64,000 nucleotides of DNA from Bacteroidota bacterium. GTDB lineage: Bacteria; Bacteroidota; Ignavibacteria; UBA10030; UBA8401. Below are positions 15,421 to 24,925 of the stretch, in pieces; the stretch's first letter is position 1, and every line of letters begins with the position of its first letter. Where the stretch lies: contig WBUG01000010.1 of the NCBI GenBank assembly GCA_008933835.1, forward strand, positions 1-64,000, read 5' to 3'. The notes below the pieces were generated by a model. It was not told where the DNA came from. It saw only the letters and a list, made by a program, of their open reading frames with translations, and did no database searches. The position numbers were made by a program, and so were the translations under genes.

Positions 15421-16542
15421 TCACCCGACCGGGAGCGTGAACGAGATGGTGGTGCCGCGGTTGACCTCGCTCTGGGCGGCGATGGAACCGCCGTGCGCCT
15501 GGACGATGAGCTTGCAGATGGCGAGCCCGAGTCCCGTCCCCTTCTCGGCCGTCTTCTTGGCGGTCGACGCCTGCCGGAAATGGTCGAAGAGGATCGGGAG
15601 TTCCTCCGACGGAATGCCGATGCCGGTGTCGGTGACGGAGACGAGCAGTTCCGTCGGGTCGGGATCCGCGTTCCCTTTGATCTCGATGGAGACGCGTCCG
15701 CCGGGCGGGGTGAACTTCAGGGCGTTGGAGAGGAGGTTGTTCATCACCTGCTCCAGCTTCCCCAGGTCCCCCTTGATCTTCGGCAGGTCCGCCGGGATGT
15801 AGAGCGCGAGCTCGATGCCTTTGCGCTTGTACTGCAGACCGATGAGGTTGAGCGACCCTTCCACCACCTCGTGGATGGTGAGGGTCCGCTTGTCCAGCTG
15901 CATCTGTCCCGCCTGGTACTTCGACAGGTCGAGCAGGTCGTTCACGAGGTCGAGGATGCCGCGGGTGGACTGCGAGATGGTGTTCAGCACGCCGAGGCTG
16001 TCGCGGTCGAGCGACGCGTTCTTGGTGTGATGCTGCACCATGTCCTCGATGCTGGCTTTGATGACGGTGAGCGGATTGCGCAGGTCGTGCACGAGCATGG
16101 CGGTGAACTGCGCCTTCACCCGTTCGAGCTCCCGCTGCATGGTGGAGACGCGGAAGATGGAGCGGATGCGCGCCATCAGTTCGTCCACCTCGATGGGTTT
16201 CGTGAGGTACTCTTCGGCGCCGAGGAGGATCCCCTCGGAGATGCTCTGGGGATCGCTCTTGGCGGCGGTGAGGAAGATGACGGGGATCTTCTCGGTGCGG
16301 TGGTTCGCCCGGAGACGGCGCAGCGTCTCGAACCCGTCCATGCCCGGCATCTGGATGTCCAGCACGATGACGTCCGGCTGGTCCCGTTCGGCGATGACGA
16401 GACACTCCGGTCCGCTCGCGGCGCGGAGCATGACGATGGGCTTCTTCTTGAGGGCGAAACCGAGGAGTTCGAGGTTGTCCGGTGTGTCGTCGACGAACAG
16501 GACCGTGAGCGTGGAATTGGAGGAGTCGTCCGTTTGGAACAT
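15421..16542 (-). CDS. Response regulator-histidine kinase hybrid (REC-HisKA-HATPase)
   Basis: A 373-residue soluble signalling protein. An N-terminal receiver domain occupies residues ~12-130 (VLFVDDTPDN, phospho-Asp in VLDIQMPGMDG, Lys in YLTKPIEVDE). HisKA follows with VHDLRNPLTVIKASIED (~150) and then a catalytic HATPase domain (~255-370). The latter has the N box NNLLSNALKFTPPGG, G1 DTGIGIPSEEL, and G2 GTGLGLAICKLIVQAHGG. There is no membrane segment or sensor domain, so input must come through the receiver or a partner. No dedicated output regulator is adjacent. All catalytic residues appear intact. Confidence 0.93.
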   Translation of the reverse strand: MFQTDDSSNSTLTVLFVDDTPDNLELLGFALKKKPIVMLRAASGPECLVIAERDQPDVIVLDIQMPGMDGFETLRRLRANHRTEKIPVIFLTAAKSDPQSISEGILLGAEEYLTKPIEVDELMARIRSIFRVSTMQRELERVKAQFTAMLVHDLRNPLTVIKASIEDMVQHHTKNASLDRDSLGVLNTISQSTRGILDLVNDLLDLSKYQAGQMQLDKRTLTIHEVVEGSLNLIGLQYKRKGIELALYIPADLPKIKGDLGKLEQVMNNLLSNALKFTPPGGRVSIEIKGNADPDPTELLVSVTDTGIGIPSEELPILFDHFRQASTAKKTAEKGTGLGLAICKLIVQAHGGSIAAQSEVNRGTTISFTLPVG

Positions 16543-16666
16543 GGTCAGCTGCCCGTGTGGTGGTGGTCCGTCGACGGCACGTCCGTGCGCGGGACATGCC
16601 TTGAAAAAGTAGCAATGAAAGGTCTGATAAGCAAGCCGACCCTTCCATTTCTAATGATTCGGACCT

Positions 16667-16699
16667 TTAAAAAACGCAAGGCCCCCGTTTCCGGGGGCC
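16667..16699 (-). terminator. Terminator after the T9SS cargo gene
   Basis: GC-rich perfect 8-bp stem GGCCCCCG / CGGGGGCC (16680-16687, 16692-16699) with a 4-nt loop, followed on the minus strand by TTGCGTTTTTT. It lies 28 bp after the stop codon. Confidence 0.9.
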
Positions 16700-16727
16700 C
16701 TGGTGACGCGCACGGCGGAAGCCGCGC

Positions 16728-19700
16728 TTACTTCATCAGCATCATCTTCTTGGTCGAGATGAACGAGCCCGCTTCGACCCGGTAGATATAGACGCCCGAG
16801 GCGACGGTGCTGCCGTTGTTGTTACGGCCGTTCCACACGACCTGATGGAATCCGGCGTTCATGTCCGTGTTGACGAGCGACCGCACTTCGCGGCCGAGGA
16901 TGTCGTACACCGTCAGCTTCACGCTCGCATCGTTCGGCAGGGCGAAGCGGATGGTGGTGGACGGATTGAACGGGTTCGGATAGTTCTGCTCCAGCGCGAA
17001 CGCGGTCGGGATGGCCGATTCACCGCCGCCCACGCCGGTCAGGACCTGCAGCGTGACGCCGTACGTGGTAACGGCTTCCTTCTGCGCCGCACGGGCGTTG
17101 TTCAGCAGTTCCTGCAGCGAGTTGCCGACCACCAGACCGATACCGGCCGTGACGGTGTCACCCGCCGCGAGGTTGTACGGTCCGACCGAGCTGAAGATGC
17201 TCATATCGTTGGCCGAACCGCCGTCGCCGTACTCATCCGATGCACGGAAGGTGGAGATGTACGTGTACTTGTTGCTGTCCACCATACGGCCGCTGTACAC
17301 CTCGTTCGGACCGACCGCGATGCGGCCGCCCGCGAACACCGTCTGGGTGAGCGGAACCACGCCGGCGTAGTTGGTGCCGTTGTAGATGTACGCGACGTGG
17401 ATCTTGAACGGCGCTCCGCCGTTCACCCCCGCGATCTGGTTGGTGGAATCCTTCAGGATGCCTCCGCGGTCAGCGTCCCCCGCCGAGGTCATGTCGAAGT
17501 CGAAGAACGACCCGACCCGCAGGTTGTTGATGGCCGACGCGGTCGTGTTCATGACATCGAAGCCCATCAGCAGGAAGCCGTCCTTGCCCGCCGCCGTGTC
17601 GAGCGACGTGTTTTGATGCACAAGGATGCCGAGCGGGTTCGCGTACATCGAGTCGTCGAACATCGTCTCGGTCTCGATCTTCGAACCGGACTTCTCCACC
17701 ATCAATGGGGCGCGGTGACGGAAACCGGGGTTCCAGCTCGGGGCCGCCTGGAAGCGCGCGGCGTTCGGAACGCGGTCCTTCGCGTTGCCGATGATGAGCG
17801 AACCCTCATAGAGCCGGTCCGCACCGTTCATCTTGAAGCCGACGCCGTCCTGGTACGCATCGAGCGCGCCCACGTGACCGACGTTCGTGATGGCGGCTTC
17901 GATCTTCGAGTTCTTCACGGTGACCATTTCGCGCACGATCGGCGGGAAGTACGGCCGCACGTCGTCGAAGTAGTAGGTGAAGTTGGCGCCGCCGTCGCCG
18001 GAGGTGCCGAGGTCGAAGATGACGGTGACGCGGTCATACACCTTGGTCTCGTCGATGCCGGTGAAGTCCCACGTCAGCTCTTCCCACGCGTTGGCGGTGG
18101 TCGCCGTGACGTCGACCTCCTTGTTGATGCCGCCGTTCGCCTTGTTCTCGAACTTCAGGAGCATCTTCGCACCGACCTTCGGCATGTAGACCTTGGCGCG
18201 GAACTTCTTCGTCATCGAGAAGTCCACCGGTCCGGCGAGGTCCATGTACGCACCGGCCCACGGGTCGCCGGTCCCCTTCACCATGCGGGCCACCATCGGA
18301 GTGGTGTTGATGCCGCCGGAGACGGGATTGGGCATGACCTCGACCTGGCCGCCGCTGAAGCCGGTCCAGTTGTACGCGGTGTTCGGGGTCTCGAAGGTCA
18401 GCGGCAGCGACGGCGGAACGACCATCGGCTTGATGTCGTTCGTGTCGCGCGGCAGCCACTGGTAGCCGCTCGTGAACGGCGAGGTGTTGTCGAACTGACC
18501 CGCCACGCCGACGATGGTGATCGGATACGCCGGTTCCGGGATGCCGTCGATGTTGGTGTCGCCGTCGATGCGCATCGTGATGGAATCGCCGCTCGCGTCG
18601 GTGAAGAGCATGTTCACGCTCGCGCCGAGTGCAGGCCATGCGGGGGAACTGACCGACTTGGTCACGTTGCGGACTTCAACGAGAGAGTTCTCCCACAGCT
18701 CGCCGTTCTGCAGCAGCTGCTTGATGGTGGCCACGCGCGGTTTCACCGGTTTCGGCGAGGGACCGAGGTCGGTGAACGTGACGCCGGGGTTCACGAACTG
18801 GAACTTGCTGCCGCCGCCGGTCGGATTGTCCGTCGTGCCGGTGATCTCATACACGTTGCCGCGTTTCACGTCGAACGCCGCCGGAGCGACGAAGACGGTC
18901 ACGCCGCCGAGACTGTCCTGCACCACGATCTCATTGTTCGTCACCTGGAAGATGGAATCCTCCACGATGACCTCGCCGCGGGCGCGGATGCCGTACCCCT
19001 TGAACTTGAGCACGCCGAGCGTGTCCACGTCACGCGGACCGTTCGTGTACGCCAGCTTCGTCAGACCGGCATAGTACCCGCTCAGGATGGCGGAGGCGAA
19101 ACTCAGGCCGGCACCGTCGGTGACCGAGGCCTTGAAGTTCACACGCCGTCCGTCACGGTTGACCGTGCCGGGGATGATGCCGCGGTAGATGCGGCCGGAG
19201 ACCTGCGACAGCGCGACGGTCGCGGAGTCGGTGCCGAGCGCATCGCTCACCGCCGTGGCGGAGCCGTAGTAGGTCAGCGAACCGGACGAGACCGGCTTCA
19301 GGCTCAGGATGTTCAGGTTCACCGTGTCCGGTTCGCCCGCGAGCGGGACGAACGGAGCGCGGTTGTTGTACGTGACCACCGGAGCGGCCAGCGGAACGCT
19401 GAACTTGCCGACGCCGTTGTTCGTCGCGAGCGCGATGAGGGTCGTGTCGGCACTGTTGTAGAACACTTCGCCCGTTCCGTTCGTGTTGGTGACGGAACCG
19501 AGATTCGCCGTGACGCCGACGACGTACGCCTGGGCGCCGCCGTTCGTGATGTCGACGACGCGGAAGATGGACGGCGTCGTGTTGCCGGAGTACATCGCGA
19601 GGAACTTCCGGCCGCCGAACTCGAAGTAATGCGTGGTCGAGGCGCCGCTCGACACGATGCCGGTCGAGACGGTGTCGAGCGGATTACCGAGCGTATCGTA

Positions 19701-20414
19701 CTTGATCGCCGGCTTGCCCGCCGTGTTCAGCCACATATCGCCGAGGGTGTTCGAGACCGGGCCGAAGCCCAGCACGCCGGCGGCCCAGCCGGTCGGCACG
19801 AACGACCGCCGCAGCACGAGCGTGTCGGCGGAACGCTGGAATATGTGCACCGGACCCGGAGTGGCGTTACCGGAGATGTAGAGAAACGTCTCCTGCCCCG
19901 AACCAATGGCATGCAGCGCATCGCCGATACGGGGACCGAGCAGTGAATCGTTATACACGAGCACCGGAGCGGCCGCTTCGTTCGCCCAGGTGTAGATCTT
20001 CACCGGGGCGGCCTTGGTCACGGTCGTCTGCAGGTTCGCGGTATAGATACGGCCGTCCGTGCTCACCGCGACGCGGTTGAACGGGAACACGCCGCCGGTG
20101 ATGCCGGTCATATCGAGACGGCCGAGCGTGTCGCCGTTCGCGCCGTCGAGGATCATGATGCAGTTGAACGCCGAGTCGCGCGTGGCGACCAGGACGTGAC
20201 CCGTCGCGGGGTTGAACGCCATGCCGCGGACGCGGTCACCGGTGCCTCCGCCGGCGGGACGCTTGAACCATTGCGGACCTGCGGCAACTCCGCCGATGAA
20301 CGTACCGGACGTGTCCAGCCATACCTTCGGCAGGACGCTCTGACCGTACGTCATCGAGCTGAGCAGCAGCAAACCCGTCAACAGAAGAGAGAAGAGACGT
20401 ATCTCTTTTTTCAT
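16728..20414 (-). CDS. Large secreted multidomain protein with T9SS type A sorting domain
   Basis: A 1228-residue exported protein with a signal peptide (LFSLLLTGLLLLSSMTYGQ). The N-terminal ~330 residues look like a beta-propeller (repeats such as VRGMAFNPATGHVLVATRDSAF and GRIYTANL). A middle section (~450-680) resembles lamin-tail/OB-type modules (VEVRNVTKSV, ITIVGVAGQFDN). Residues ~690-830 look like a carbohydrate-binding jelly roll (MTKKFRAKVYMPKVGAKMLLKFENK). The last ~85 residues are the FlgD-like/T9SS sorting module (ALEQNYPNPFNPSTTIRFAL, VYDILGREVRSLV, GVYIYRVEAG). Export across the outer membrane by T9SS is inferred from the module. No catalytic site was recognised. A good AGGAG ribosome site precedes ATG 20414. 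Confidence 0.85.
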   Translation of the reverse strand: MKKEIRLFSLLLTGLLLLSSMTYGQSVLPKVWLDTSGTFIGGVAAGPQWFKRPAGGGTGDRVRGMAFNPATGHVLVATRDSAFNCIMILDGANGDTLGRLDMTGITGGVFPFNRVAVSTDGRIYTANLQTTVTKAAPVKIYTWANEAAAPVLVYNDSLLGPRIGDALHAIGSGQETFLYISGNATPGPVHIFQRSADTLVLRRSFVPTGWAAGVLGFGPVSNTLGDMWLNTAGKPAIKYDTLGNPLDTVSTGIVSSGASTTHYFEFGGRKFLAMYSGNTTPSIFRVVDITNGGAQAYVVGVTANLGSVTNTNGTGEVFYNSADTTLIALATNNGVGKFSVPLAAPVVTYNNRAPFVPLAGEPDTVNLNILSLKPVSSGSLTYYGSATAVSDALGTDSATVALSQVSGRIYRGIIPGTVNRDGRRVNFKASVTDGAGLSFASAILSGYYAGLTKLAYTNGPRDVDTLGVLKFKGYGIRARGEVIVEDSIFQVTNNEIVVQDSLGGVTVFVAPAAFDVKRGNVYEITGTTDNPTGGGSKFQFVNPGVTFTDLGPSPKPVKPRVATIKQLLQNGELWENSLVEVRNVTKSVSSPAWPALGASVNMLFTDASGDSITMRIDGDTNIDGIPEPAYPITIVGVAGQFDNTSPFTSGYQWLPRDTNDIKPMVVPPSLPLTFETPNTAYNWTGFSGGQVEVMPNPVSGGINTTPMVARMVKGTGDPWAGAYMDLAGPVDFSMTKKFRAKVYMPKVGAKMLLKFENKANGGINKEVDVTATTANAWEELTWDFTGIDETKVYDRVTVIFDLGTSGDGGANFTYYFDDVRPYFPPIVREMVTVKNSKIEAAITNVGHVGALDAYQDGVGFKMNGADRLYEGSLIIGNAKDRVPNAARFQAAPSWNPGFRHRAPLMVEKSGSKIETETMFDDSMYANPLGILVHQNTSLDTAAGKDGFLLMGFDVMNTTASAINNLRVGSFFDFDMTSAGDADRGGILKDSTNQIAGVNGGAPFKIHVAYIYNGTNYAGVVPLTQTVFAGGRIAVGPNEVYSGRMVDSNKYTYISTFRASDEYGDGGSANDMSIFSSVGPYNLAAGDTVTAGIGLVVGNSLQELLNNARAAQKEAVTTYGVTLQVLTGVGGGESAIPTAFALEQNYPNPFNPSTTIRFALPNDASVKLTVYDILGREVRSLVNTDMNAGFHQVVWNGRNNNGSTVASGVYIYRVEAGSFISTKKMMLMK

Positions 20415-20548
20415 GATGACTCCTCTTGGTGATTGGGGATGTGATCGTTTAATATGGAGCGTGGGTTGTAGTGGTGAGCTGTAAGTTCAACACGAGCAAT
20501 ATAGGAAATGTTCAAGTGAAATCAACCGGGAATTTCCATGAAACGTCT

Positions 20549-20591
20549 CCCCTTTTCACCCTGTCAAGTCTTTTTTTCGGGTGAAACGGGG
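20549..20591. repeat. Long inverted repeat with a T7 loop between dsbD and the T9SS cargo gene
   Basis: Arms CCCCTTTTCACCC (20549-20561) and GGGTGAAACGGGG (20579-20591) pair with one mismatch around a 17-nt loop that contains TTTTTTT. On the minus strand it lies ~60 bp after dsbD and ~135 bp before the cargo start. It lacks a trailing U tract, so a terminator is possible but a regulatory hairpin is as likely. The rest of the 20415-20651 gap shows only a candidate TATATT at 20498-20503. Confidence 0.6.
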
Positions 20592-20651
20592 ATGGTCACC
20601 CATGTCGAACAAGGTCGTTGCCGGTCCGGCGCGGACCGGCAGCACGTCCGT

Positions 20652-22448
20652 TCACGGTGAGACGGCGTCGTTCATCGTCCGCAAAAAGGTCTTCGCATCC
20701 ACGAATCCGGTGATGCGCGCTTTCTCGGCGCCGTCGGCGGCGATGACGAGCATGGTCGGGACCCCTTTGATGCCGAAGCGCTTCGCCAGCGCCTCCGTCT
20801 CGGGTTCGCCGGAGCGTGTGAGGTCCGCCTTGTACATCGTGAAACGTTTCGACGCCGCGATGACCTCCGCATCAGAGAAGGTCATGGCGTCGAGTTCCTT
20901 GCAGGGGATGCACCAGTCCGCGTAAAAGTCGACGATCATCGGCTCCTTCGCGGCGAGCGACGCGTCGTACGCCGCTCCGGTGAACGGACGCCATTCGGGC
21001 GCGCGCTTCTCCTCCGGCATCAGCGCGAAGACCGACACGCCGATGACGAGCAATGAGAGCACGGTCTTCACCGCCCGGAATCCCGTCACGCCGTTCCCCT
21101 TCCGGTCCGCAAGGAGCAGGATGAGCGACGCGACGATGCCGAAGACCGGCAGCGCCGCCGTATCGAACGGCGCGGGAAGCACGGGACCGAGGAAGTACAG
21201 CGCCATGCCGAGCATGACGAACCCGAAGACGTGCTTCACCCCTTCCATCCACTCGCCGGAACGGGGCAGGTTCCTGATCTTGCCGGAGAAGAGCGCCAGG
21301 AAGAGGTACGGCAGACCGAGTCCCACGGCGAGCACGAAGAACATCAGGAAGCCGAGCAGCGGGTCCCCTGCTGCCGCCACCACGGTCACGAGTCCGATGA
21401 CGAAGGGACCGATGCACGGCGCCGCGACGACGCCCATGGTGAGTCCCATGAAGAACGCTCCGAACATCCCGCCCCGCGCCCCGCCGGCCGCCGCCATCCA
21501 CGAACCCGGAAGATTGAATTCGTAGACGCCGAACTGGCTCAGCGCCAGCACCACGAAGAGCGCGGCGATGCCGATGATGACGTACACGTTCTGCAGCAGC
21601 GCGCCGAAGAGCGCGCCGCTGAGCGATGTGGCGACGCCGATGACCGAGTAGGTGAGCGCCAAGCCGAGCATGTAGAGCAGTCCGAGAAGGAAGAGCCGGC
21701 TCGTCTTCCCTTCGCTCTGGCCGCCGAAGTACCCGATGGTGATGGGGATGAGGGGATAGACGCACGGCGTCAGGTTGAGCGCCAGTCCGCCGAGGAAGAT
21801 GAGGAGCAGCGCGACGCCGAGCCCGCTCTCCTCCAGCGTCGCCGTGAGCGTGTCCTTCTTCTCCGGCGCGCCGGCGTACTGCTCCAGCACCGGTGCCGCC
21901 TTATCGCCAGTGGAATCGGCCGCGGCGGACGGTTCAGGGTTCGGCGCCGGCGTCACGGCGATGCCGTCGCCTGCGGAGGTGACCGTGACGGTCATCGCCG
22001 CGGAGACTTTCGTCGGTGCAAGACAGGTGATGTCATTACACGCCTGGTACTCGAACGTGACGGTCAGCGGATGCTTCCCCGGCGACAGTGAGCGTTCGCT
22101 CTTGATGATGAGCGGTATCTCAATGACGCCGTCGAACACCGAGACCGGCTGGTCCGAGAAACCGAACATCATGTCCCGCGGTTCGGGATACTGGATGGTG
22201 GCGGCTCCGAACCCATCTCCCGAGACAGTGACCCTGGAGGGGATGAGGACCTCGTCATGCGGCCGGTGCGAATTGATGTGCCACGGTTTGACGATGGTGA
22301 CCGTCAGCAGAGTACGGAACGATTCTCCCGCCGCTACCGTCGGTTGTTTTTCCGGCAGCGCGATGGTGACCGGTACGGCCTCCTGCGCCGGTGCGGACGA
22401 AACGAGCAGGAACAGGGAGAGTGCGAACGAACGGATGATGGTGCGCAT
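20652..22448 (-). CDS. dsbD: Thiol:disulfide interchange protein DsbD
   Basis: A 598-residue inner-membrane protein with the three DsbD domains. After a signal peptide (SFALSLFLLVSSAPAQ), the periplasmic alpha domain (~25-150) carries the redox pair in YQACNDITCLAPTKV. The beta domain (~210-460) has eight hydrophobic segments with LNLTPCVYPLIPITIGYFGGQ and GVVAAPCIGPFVIGL, whose two cysteines shuttle electrons through the membrane. The C-terminal thioredoxin-like gamma domain (~470-595) has FYADWCIPCKELDAM and the cis-proline GVPTMLVI. It moves reducing power from cytosolic thioredoxin to periplasmic proteins. It is divergent from ssb; TATAAT (22457-22462) lies 8 nt before its ATG. Confidence 0.96.
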   Translation of the reverse strand: MRTIIRSFALSLFLLVSSAPAQEAVPVTIALPEKQPTVAAGESFRTLLTVTIVKPWHINSHRPHDEVLIPSRVTVSGDGFGAATIQYPEPRDMMFGFSDQPVSVFDGVIEIPLIIKSERSLSPGKHPLTVTFEYQACNDITCLAPTKVSAAMTVTVTSAGDGIAVTPAPNPEPSAAADSTGDKAAPVLEQYAGAPEKKDTLTATLEESGLGVALLLIFLGGLALNLTPCVYPLIPITIGYFGGQSEGKTSRLFLLGLLYMLGLALTYSVIGVATSLSGALFGALLQNVYVIIGIAALFVVLALSQFGVYEFNLPGSWMAAAGGARGGMFGAFFMGLTMGVVAAPCIGPFVIGLVTVVAAAGDPLLGFLMFFVLAVGLGLPYLFLALFSGKIRNLPRSGEWMEGVKHVFGFVMLGMALYFLGPVLPAPFDTAALPVFGIVASLILLLADRKGNGVTGFRAVKTVLSLLVIGVSVFALMPEEKRAPEWRPFTGAAYDASLAAKEPMIVDFYADWCIPCKELDAMTFSDAEVIAASKRFTMYKADLTRSGEPETEALAKRFGIKGVPTMLVIAADGAEKARITGFVDAKTFLRTMNDAVSP

Positions 22449-22456
22449 AAGTGTCT

Positions 22457-22462
22457 ATTATA
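22457..22462 (-). promoter_or_regulatory. Candidate -10 element (TATAAT) close to the dsbD start
   Basis: A perfect TATAAT on the minus strand, 8 nt from the ATG, would give a nearly leaderless mRNA. A second candidate, TATATT at 22550-22555, lies further upstream and would give a normal leader. Confidence 0.35.
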
Positions 22463-22657
22463 GAGAGGGAGTTGCAGGGTGCGTATCTCGTAGTATCGAA
22501 CATCGGCACGCCGGGCAAGGTTTCCCGGCGTCCTGGGTATGATGCGTCTAATATAGAAAAAGGTCCCCCCTTTTCCCACGAACGGCGGTGACTTGATTCT
22601 CTGTGGGCTTTGTCGTATGTTTTCAGCGCAATCCACAGATCCACTCATGGAGGTCTT

Positions 22658-23080
22658 ATGTCGCGTAGTTTAAACAAGGTTCAATTGATCGGAAATCTGG
22701 GAAAAGACCCCGAATTGAAGTACACGCCCAGCGGAGTCGCCGTTGCCACGTTTTCCGTCGCCACCAGCGAATCCTGGAAGGACCAGGAGGGAAACCAGCA
22801 GGAAAAAACCGAATGGCACAACGTTGTCGCATGGCGTAAATTAGCCGAGATCGTCGGTGAATACCTGAAAAAAGGGAAGAAGGTCTACATCGAAGGGAAG
22901 CTGCAGACCCGCTCCTACGAGAAGGATGGCGTCAAGCGGTACATGACGGAGATCGTCGCTGACCAGATGATCATGCTGGACAGCGGCGGAGGTTCCGGCC
23001 GCGGTTCCGCGGGGAGTTCGATGTCCGAACCCTCGCATACGTCGTCCGATGCACCCAAGGATGACGACCTTCCGTTCTAG
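22658..23080 (+). CDS. ssb: Single-stranded DNA-binding protein
   Basis: The start was moved from 22610 to ATG 22658, behind the ribosome site GGAGGTCTT, giving 140 residues. It opens with [36 protein letters not shown], the SSB OB-fold start, and continues with [36 protein letters not shown]. The short Gly/Ser-rich linker ends in the acidic tip DDDLPF that docks repair and replication proteins. Length is on the short side of bacterial SSBs because the linker is brief. It binds single-stranded DNA as a homotetramer during replication, recombination and repair. It is monocistronic, with a strong terminator directly after. Confidence 0.97.
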   Translation: MSRSLNKVQLIGNLGKDPELKYTPSGVAVATFSVATSESWKDQEGNQQEKTEWHNVVAWRKLAEIVGEYLKKGKKVYIEGKLQTRSYEKDGVKRYMTEIVADQMIMLDSGGGSGRGSAGSSMSEPSHTSSDAPKDDDLPF

Positions 23081-23101
23081 AACAATCAGCGCCACATCAC
23101 G

Positions 23102-23126
23102 GCCCCGTCGTACGACGGGGCTTTTT
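23102..23126 (+). terminator. Terminator after ssb
   Basis: GCCCCGTC / GACGGGGC stem with loop GTAC (23102-23121), then TTTTT. It lies between ssb and the gamma-glutamyltranspeptidase gene, only 19 bp before the latter's start. Confidence 0.9.
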
Positions 23127-23144
23127 ATTATCCTCCGAACGCCC

Positions 23145-24839
23145 ATGAAGAACGCCCTGCTGCTCCTCCTCATCCTTTTCATCGCCGCACCGTCGTCCCT
23201 CCAGTCCGCGTCACGCAAACCGGTGAAAGCGAAGAACGGCATGGTGGTCTCGGCCGACCCGCTCGCGACGCAGGCGGGCGTGCAGATCCTGAAACAGGGT
23301 GGGAACGCGATGGACGCCGCGGTGGCGGTCGGGTTCGCGCTGGCGGTGACGTATCCCGCCGCGGGGAACATCGGCGGCGGCGGGTTCATGAACATCCGGT
23401 TCGCGGACGGCCGGGCGTTCGCCATCGACTACCGCGAGAAGGCGCCGGGGAAGGCGCACCGGGACATGTTCCTCGACCCCTCCGGGAAGTTCCTCGATTC
23501 GCTGAGCACCGTCGGTCATCTCGCTTGCGGCGTACCGGGAGCGGTGGCGGGAATGCTCACCGGTCTCGAGAAGTTCGGCACGATGGACCGAAAGAAGGTG
23601 ATCGGTCCCGCCTACGAACTCGCCCGGAACGGGTTCCCCCTCCTGCCGGAACTGGCGGAGGACCTCAACTCGGAACGGCGTACGTTCCTCCGCTTCCCCG
23701 GAAGTGCGAAGTACTTCGTGAGCCGCGATTCCGCGTACCGTGAAGGGGAGGTGTGGACGCAGAAGGACCTGGCGAAGACCCTGAAGCGGATCATCGACCG
23801 GGGGCGCGACGGATTCTACGCCGGCGAGACGGCGGACCTCATCGTCGCGGAGATGCGGCGCGGCGGCGGGCTCATCTCGCATGAGGACCTGAAGAACTAC
23901 GACGCCGTCGTGCGCGAGCCCCTGCGCGGCACGTACCGCGGGTACGAGATCATCGCCCAGCCGCCGGTCAGTTCCGGCGGCATCGCGCTGCTGCAGCTGC
24001 TGAACATCCTCGAAGGGTACGACCTCCGCTCCTCCGGCCATAACTCCGCCGCCACGCTGCACCGCTACATCGAGGCGATGCGCCGCGTGTACGCGGACCG
24101 CGCCGAGCACCTCGGCGATCCGGCGTTCTACGACGTGCCGGCGGCGGGGCTCATCTCCAAGGAGTACGCCGCGCAGCGCCGTGCGACCATCGACACGGCA
24201 AAGGCCTCCTCCAGCGCGGAGGTGTCGCACGGCGCGCCGCCGCGCCGCGAGAGCGAACAGACGACCCATTATTCGGTCGTGGACCGCTGGGGCAACTGCG
24301 TGAGCGTCACCACCACTATCAACGGCGGCTTCGGCAACTCCGTGGCGGTGGACGGGGCAGGATTCCTGCTCAACAACGAGATGGACGACTTCTCCGCCAA
24401 GCCGGGCGTTCCGAACATGTTCGGCGCCGTCGGCAACATCGCCAACGAGATCCAGCCCAACAAGCGGATGCTCTCCTCCATGACCCCCACCATCGTGCTG
24501 AAGGAGGGGAAGCCCTTCATGGTCATCGGCACGCCGGGCGGCACCACCATCATCACCACCGTGATGCAGGTGATCTGCAACGTCGTCGACTTCGACATGA
24601 ACATCCAGCAGGCCATCGACGCCCCGCGCATCCATCACCAATGGACGCCGGACGTCACCTACTATGAGAAGCGCGGGCTCTCCTTCGACACCATCGAGAA
24701 GCTGAAGGCGATGGGGCACCGGCTGCAGGAGCGCCGCGGCACGTCGGGACTCGCCGAAGGCATCGTCATCGACGGCGTCCGCGGATTCTACTACGGCGCC
24801 ACGGATCCGCGCGGGTACGGACTGGCCGCCGGGTACTGA
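23145..24839 (+). CDS. ggt: Gamma-glutamyltranspeptidase (periplasmic)
   Basis: The start was set at ATG 23145 so that a signal peptide leads (MKNALLLLLILFIAAPSSLQS); length is 564 residues. It is an Ntn hydrolase made as a proenzyme that cleaves itself before a threonine. That site is visible as TTHYSVVDRWGNCVSVTTTING (~365), the new N-terminal Thr being the nucleophile. Other landmarks are GGNAMDAAVAVGFALAVTYPAAGNIGGGGFMN near the N-terminus, GFGNSVAV, NKRMLSSMTPTIVLKEGKP, and GTPGGTTI (oxyanion and substrate-binding glycines). It removes the gamma-glutamyl group from glutathione and gamma-glutamyl peptides in the periplasm, feeding peptide and amino-acid use. Its promoter must lie around the ssb terminator, because the gap is short. 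Confidence 0.96.
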   Translation: MKNALLLLLILFIAAPSSLQSASRKPVKAKNGMVVSADPLATQAGVQILKQGGNAMDAAVAVGFALAVTYPAAGNIGGGGFMNIRFADGRAFAIDYREKAPGKAHRDMFLDPSGKFLDSLSTVGHLACGVPGAVAGMLTGLEKFGTMDRKKVIGPAYELARNGFPLLPELAEDLNSERRTFLRFPGSAKYFVSRDSAYREGEVWTQKDLAKTLKRIIDRGRDGFYAGETADLIVAEMRRGGGLISHEDLKNYDAVVREPLRGTYRGYEIIAQPPVSSGGIALLQLLNILEGYDLRSSGHNSAATLHRYIEAMRRVYADRAEHLGDPAFYDVPAAGLISKEYAAQRRATIDTAKASSSAEVSHGAPPRRESEQTTHYSVVDRWGNCVSVTTTINGGFGNSVAVDGAGFLLNNEMDDFSAKPGVPNMFGAVGNIANEIQPNKRMLSSMTPTIVLKEGKPFMVIGTPGGTTIITTVMQVICNVVDFDMNIQQAIDAPRIHHQWTPDVTYYEKRGLSFDTIEKLKAMGHRLQERRGTSGLAEGIVIDGVRGFYYGATDPRGYGLAAGY

Positions 24840-24925
24840 AACGCGGTTTTTGTCCCCTCTTTTCAGTATCTTCTCCTTGAACCACCGCAGGTCCTGACCT
24901 CCGTTCTGCCTGCCGTTCCCTGCCC

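Noticed and set aside
16845-19946. 1033-residue ORF antisense to the T9SS cargo gene (also 9331-11514, 60892-63414, 42131-44587 and similar)
   Set aside because: Arg/Asp/His-rich translations with no domains, lying opposite genes with clear families. They arise because GC-rich codon use removes stops from antisense frames.
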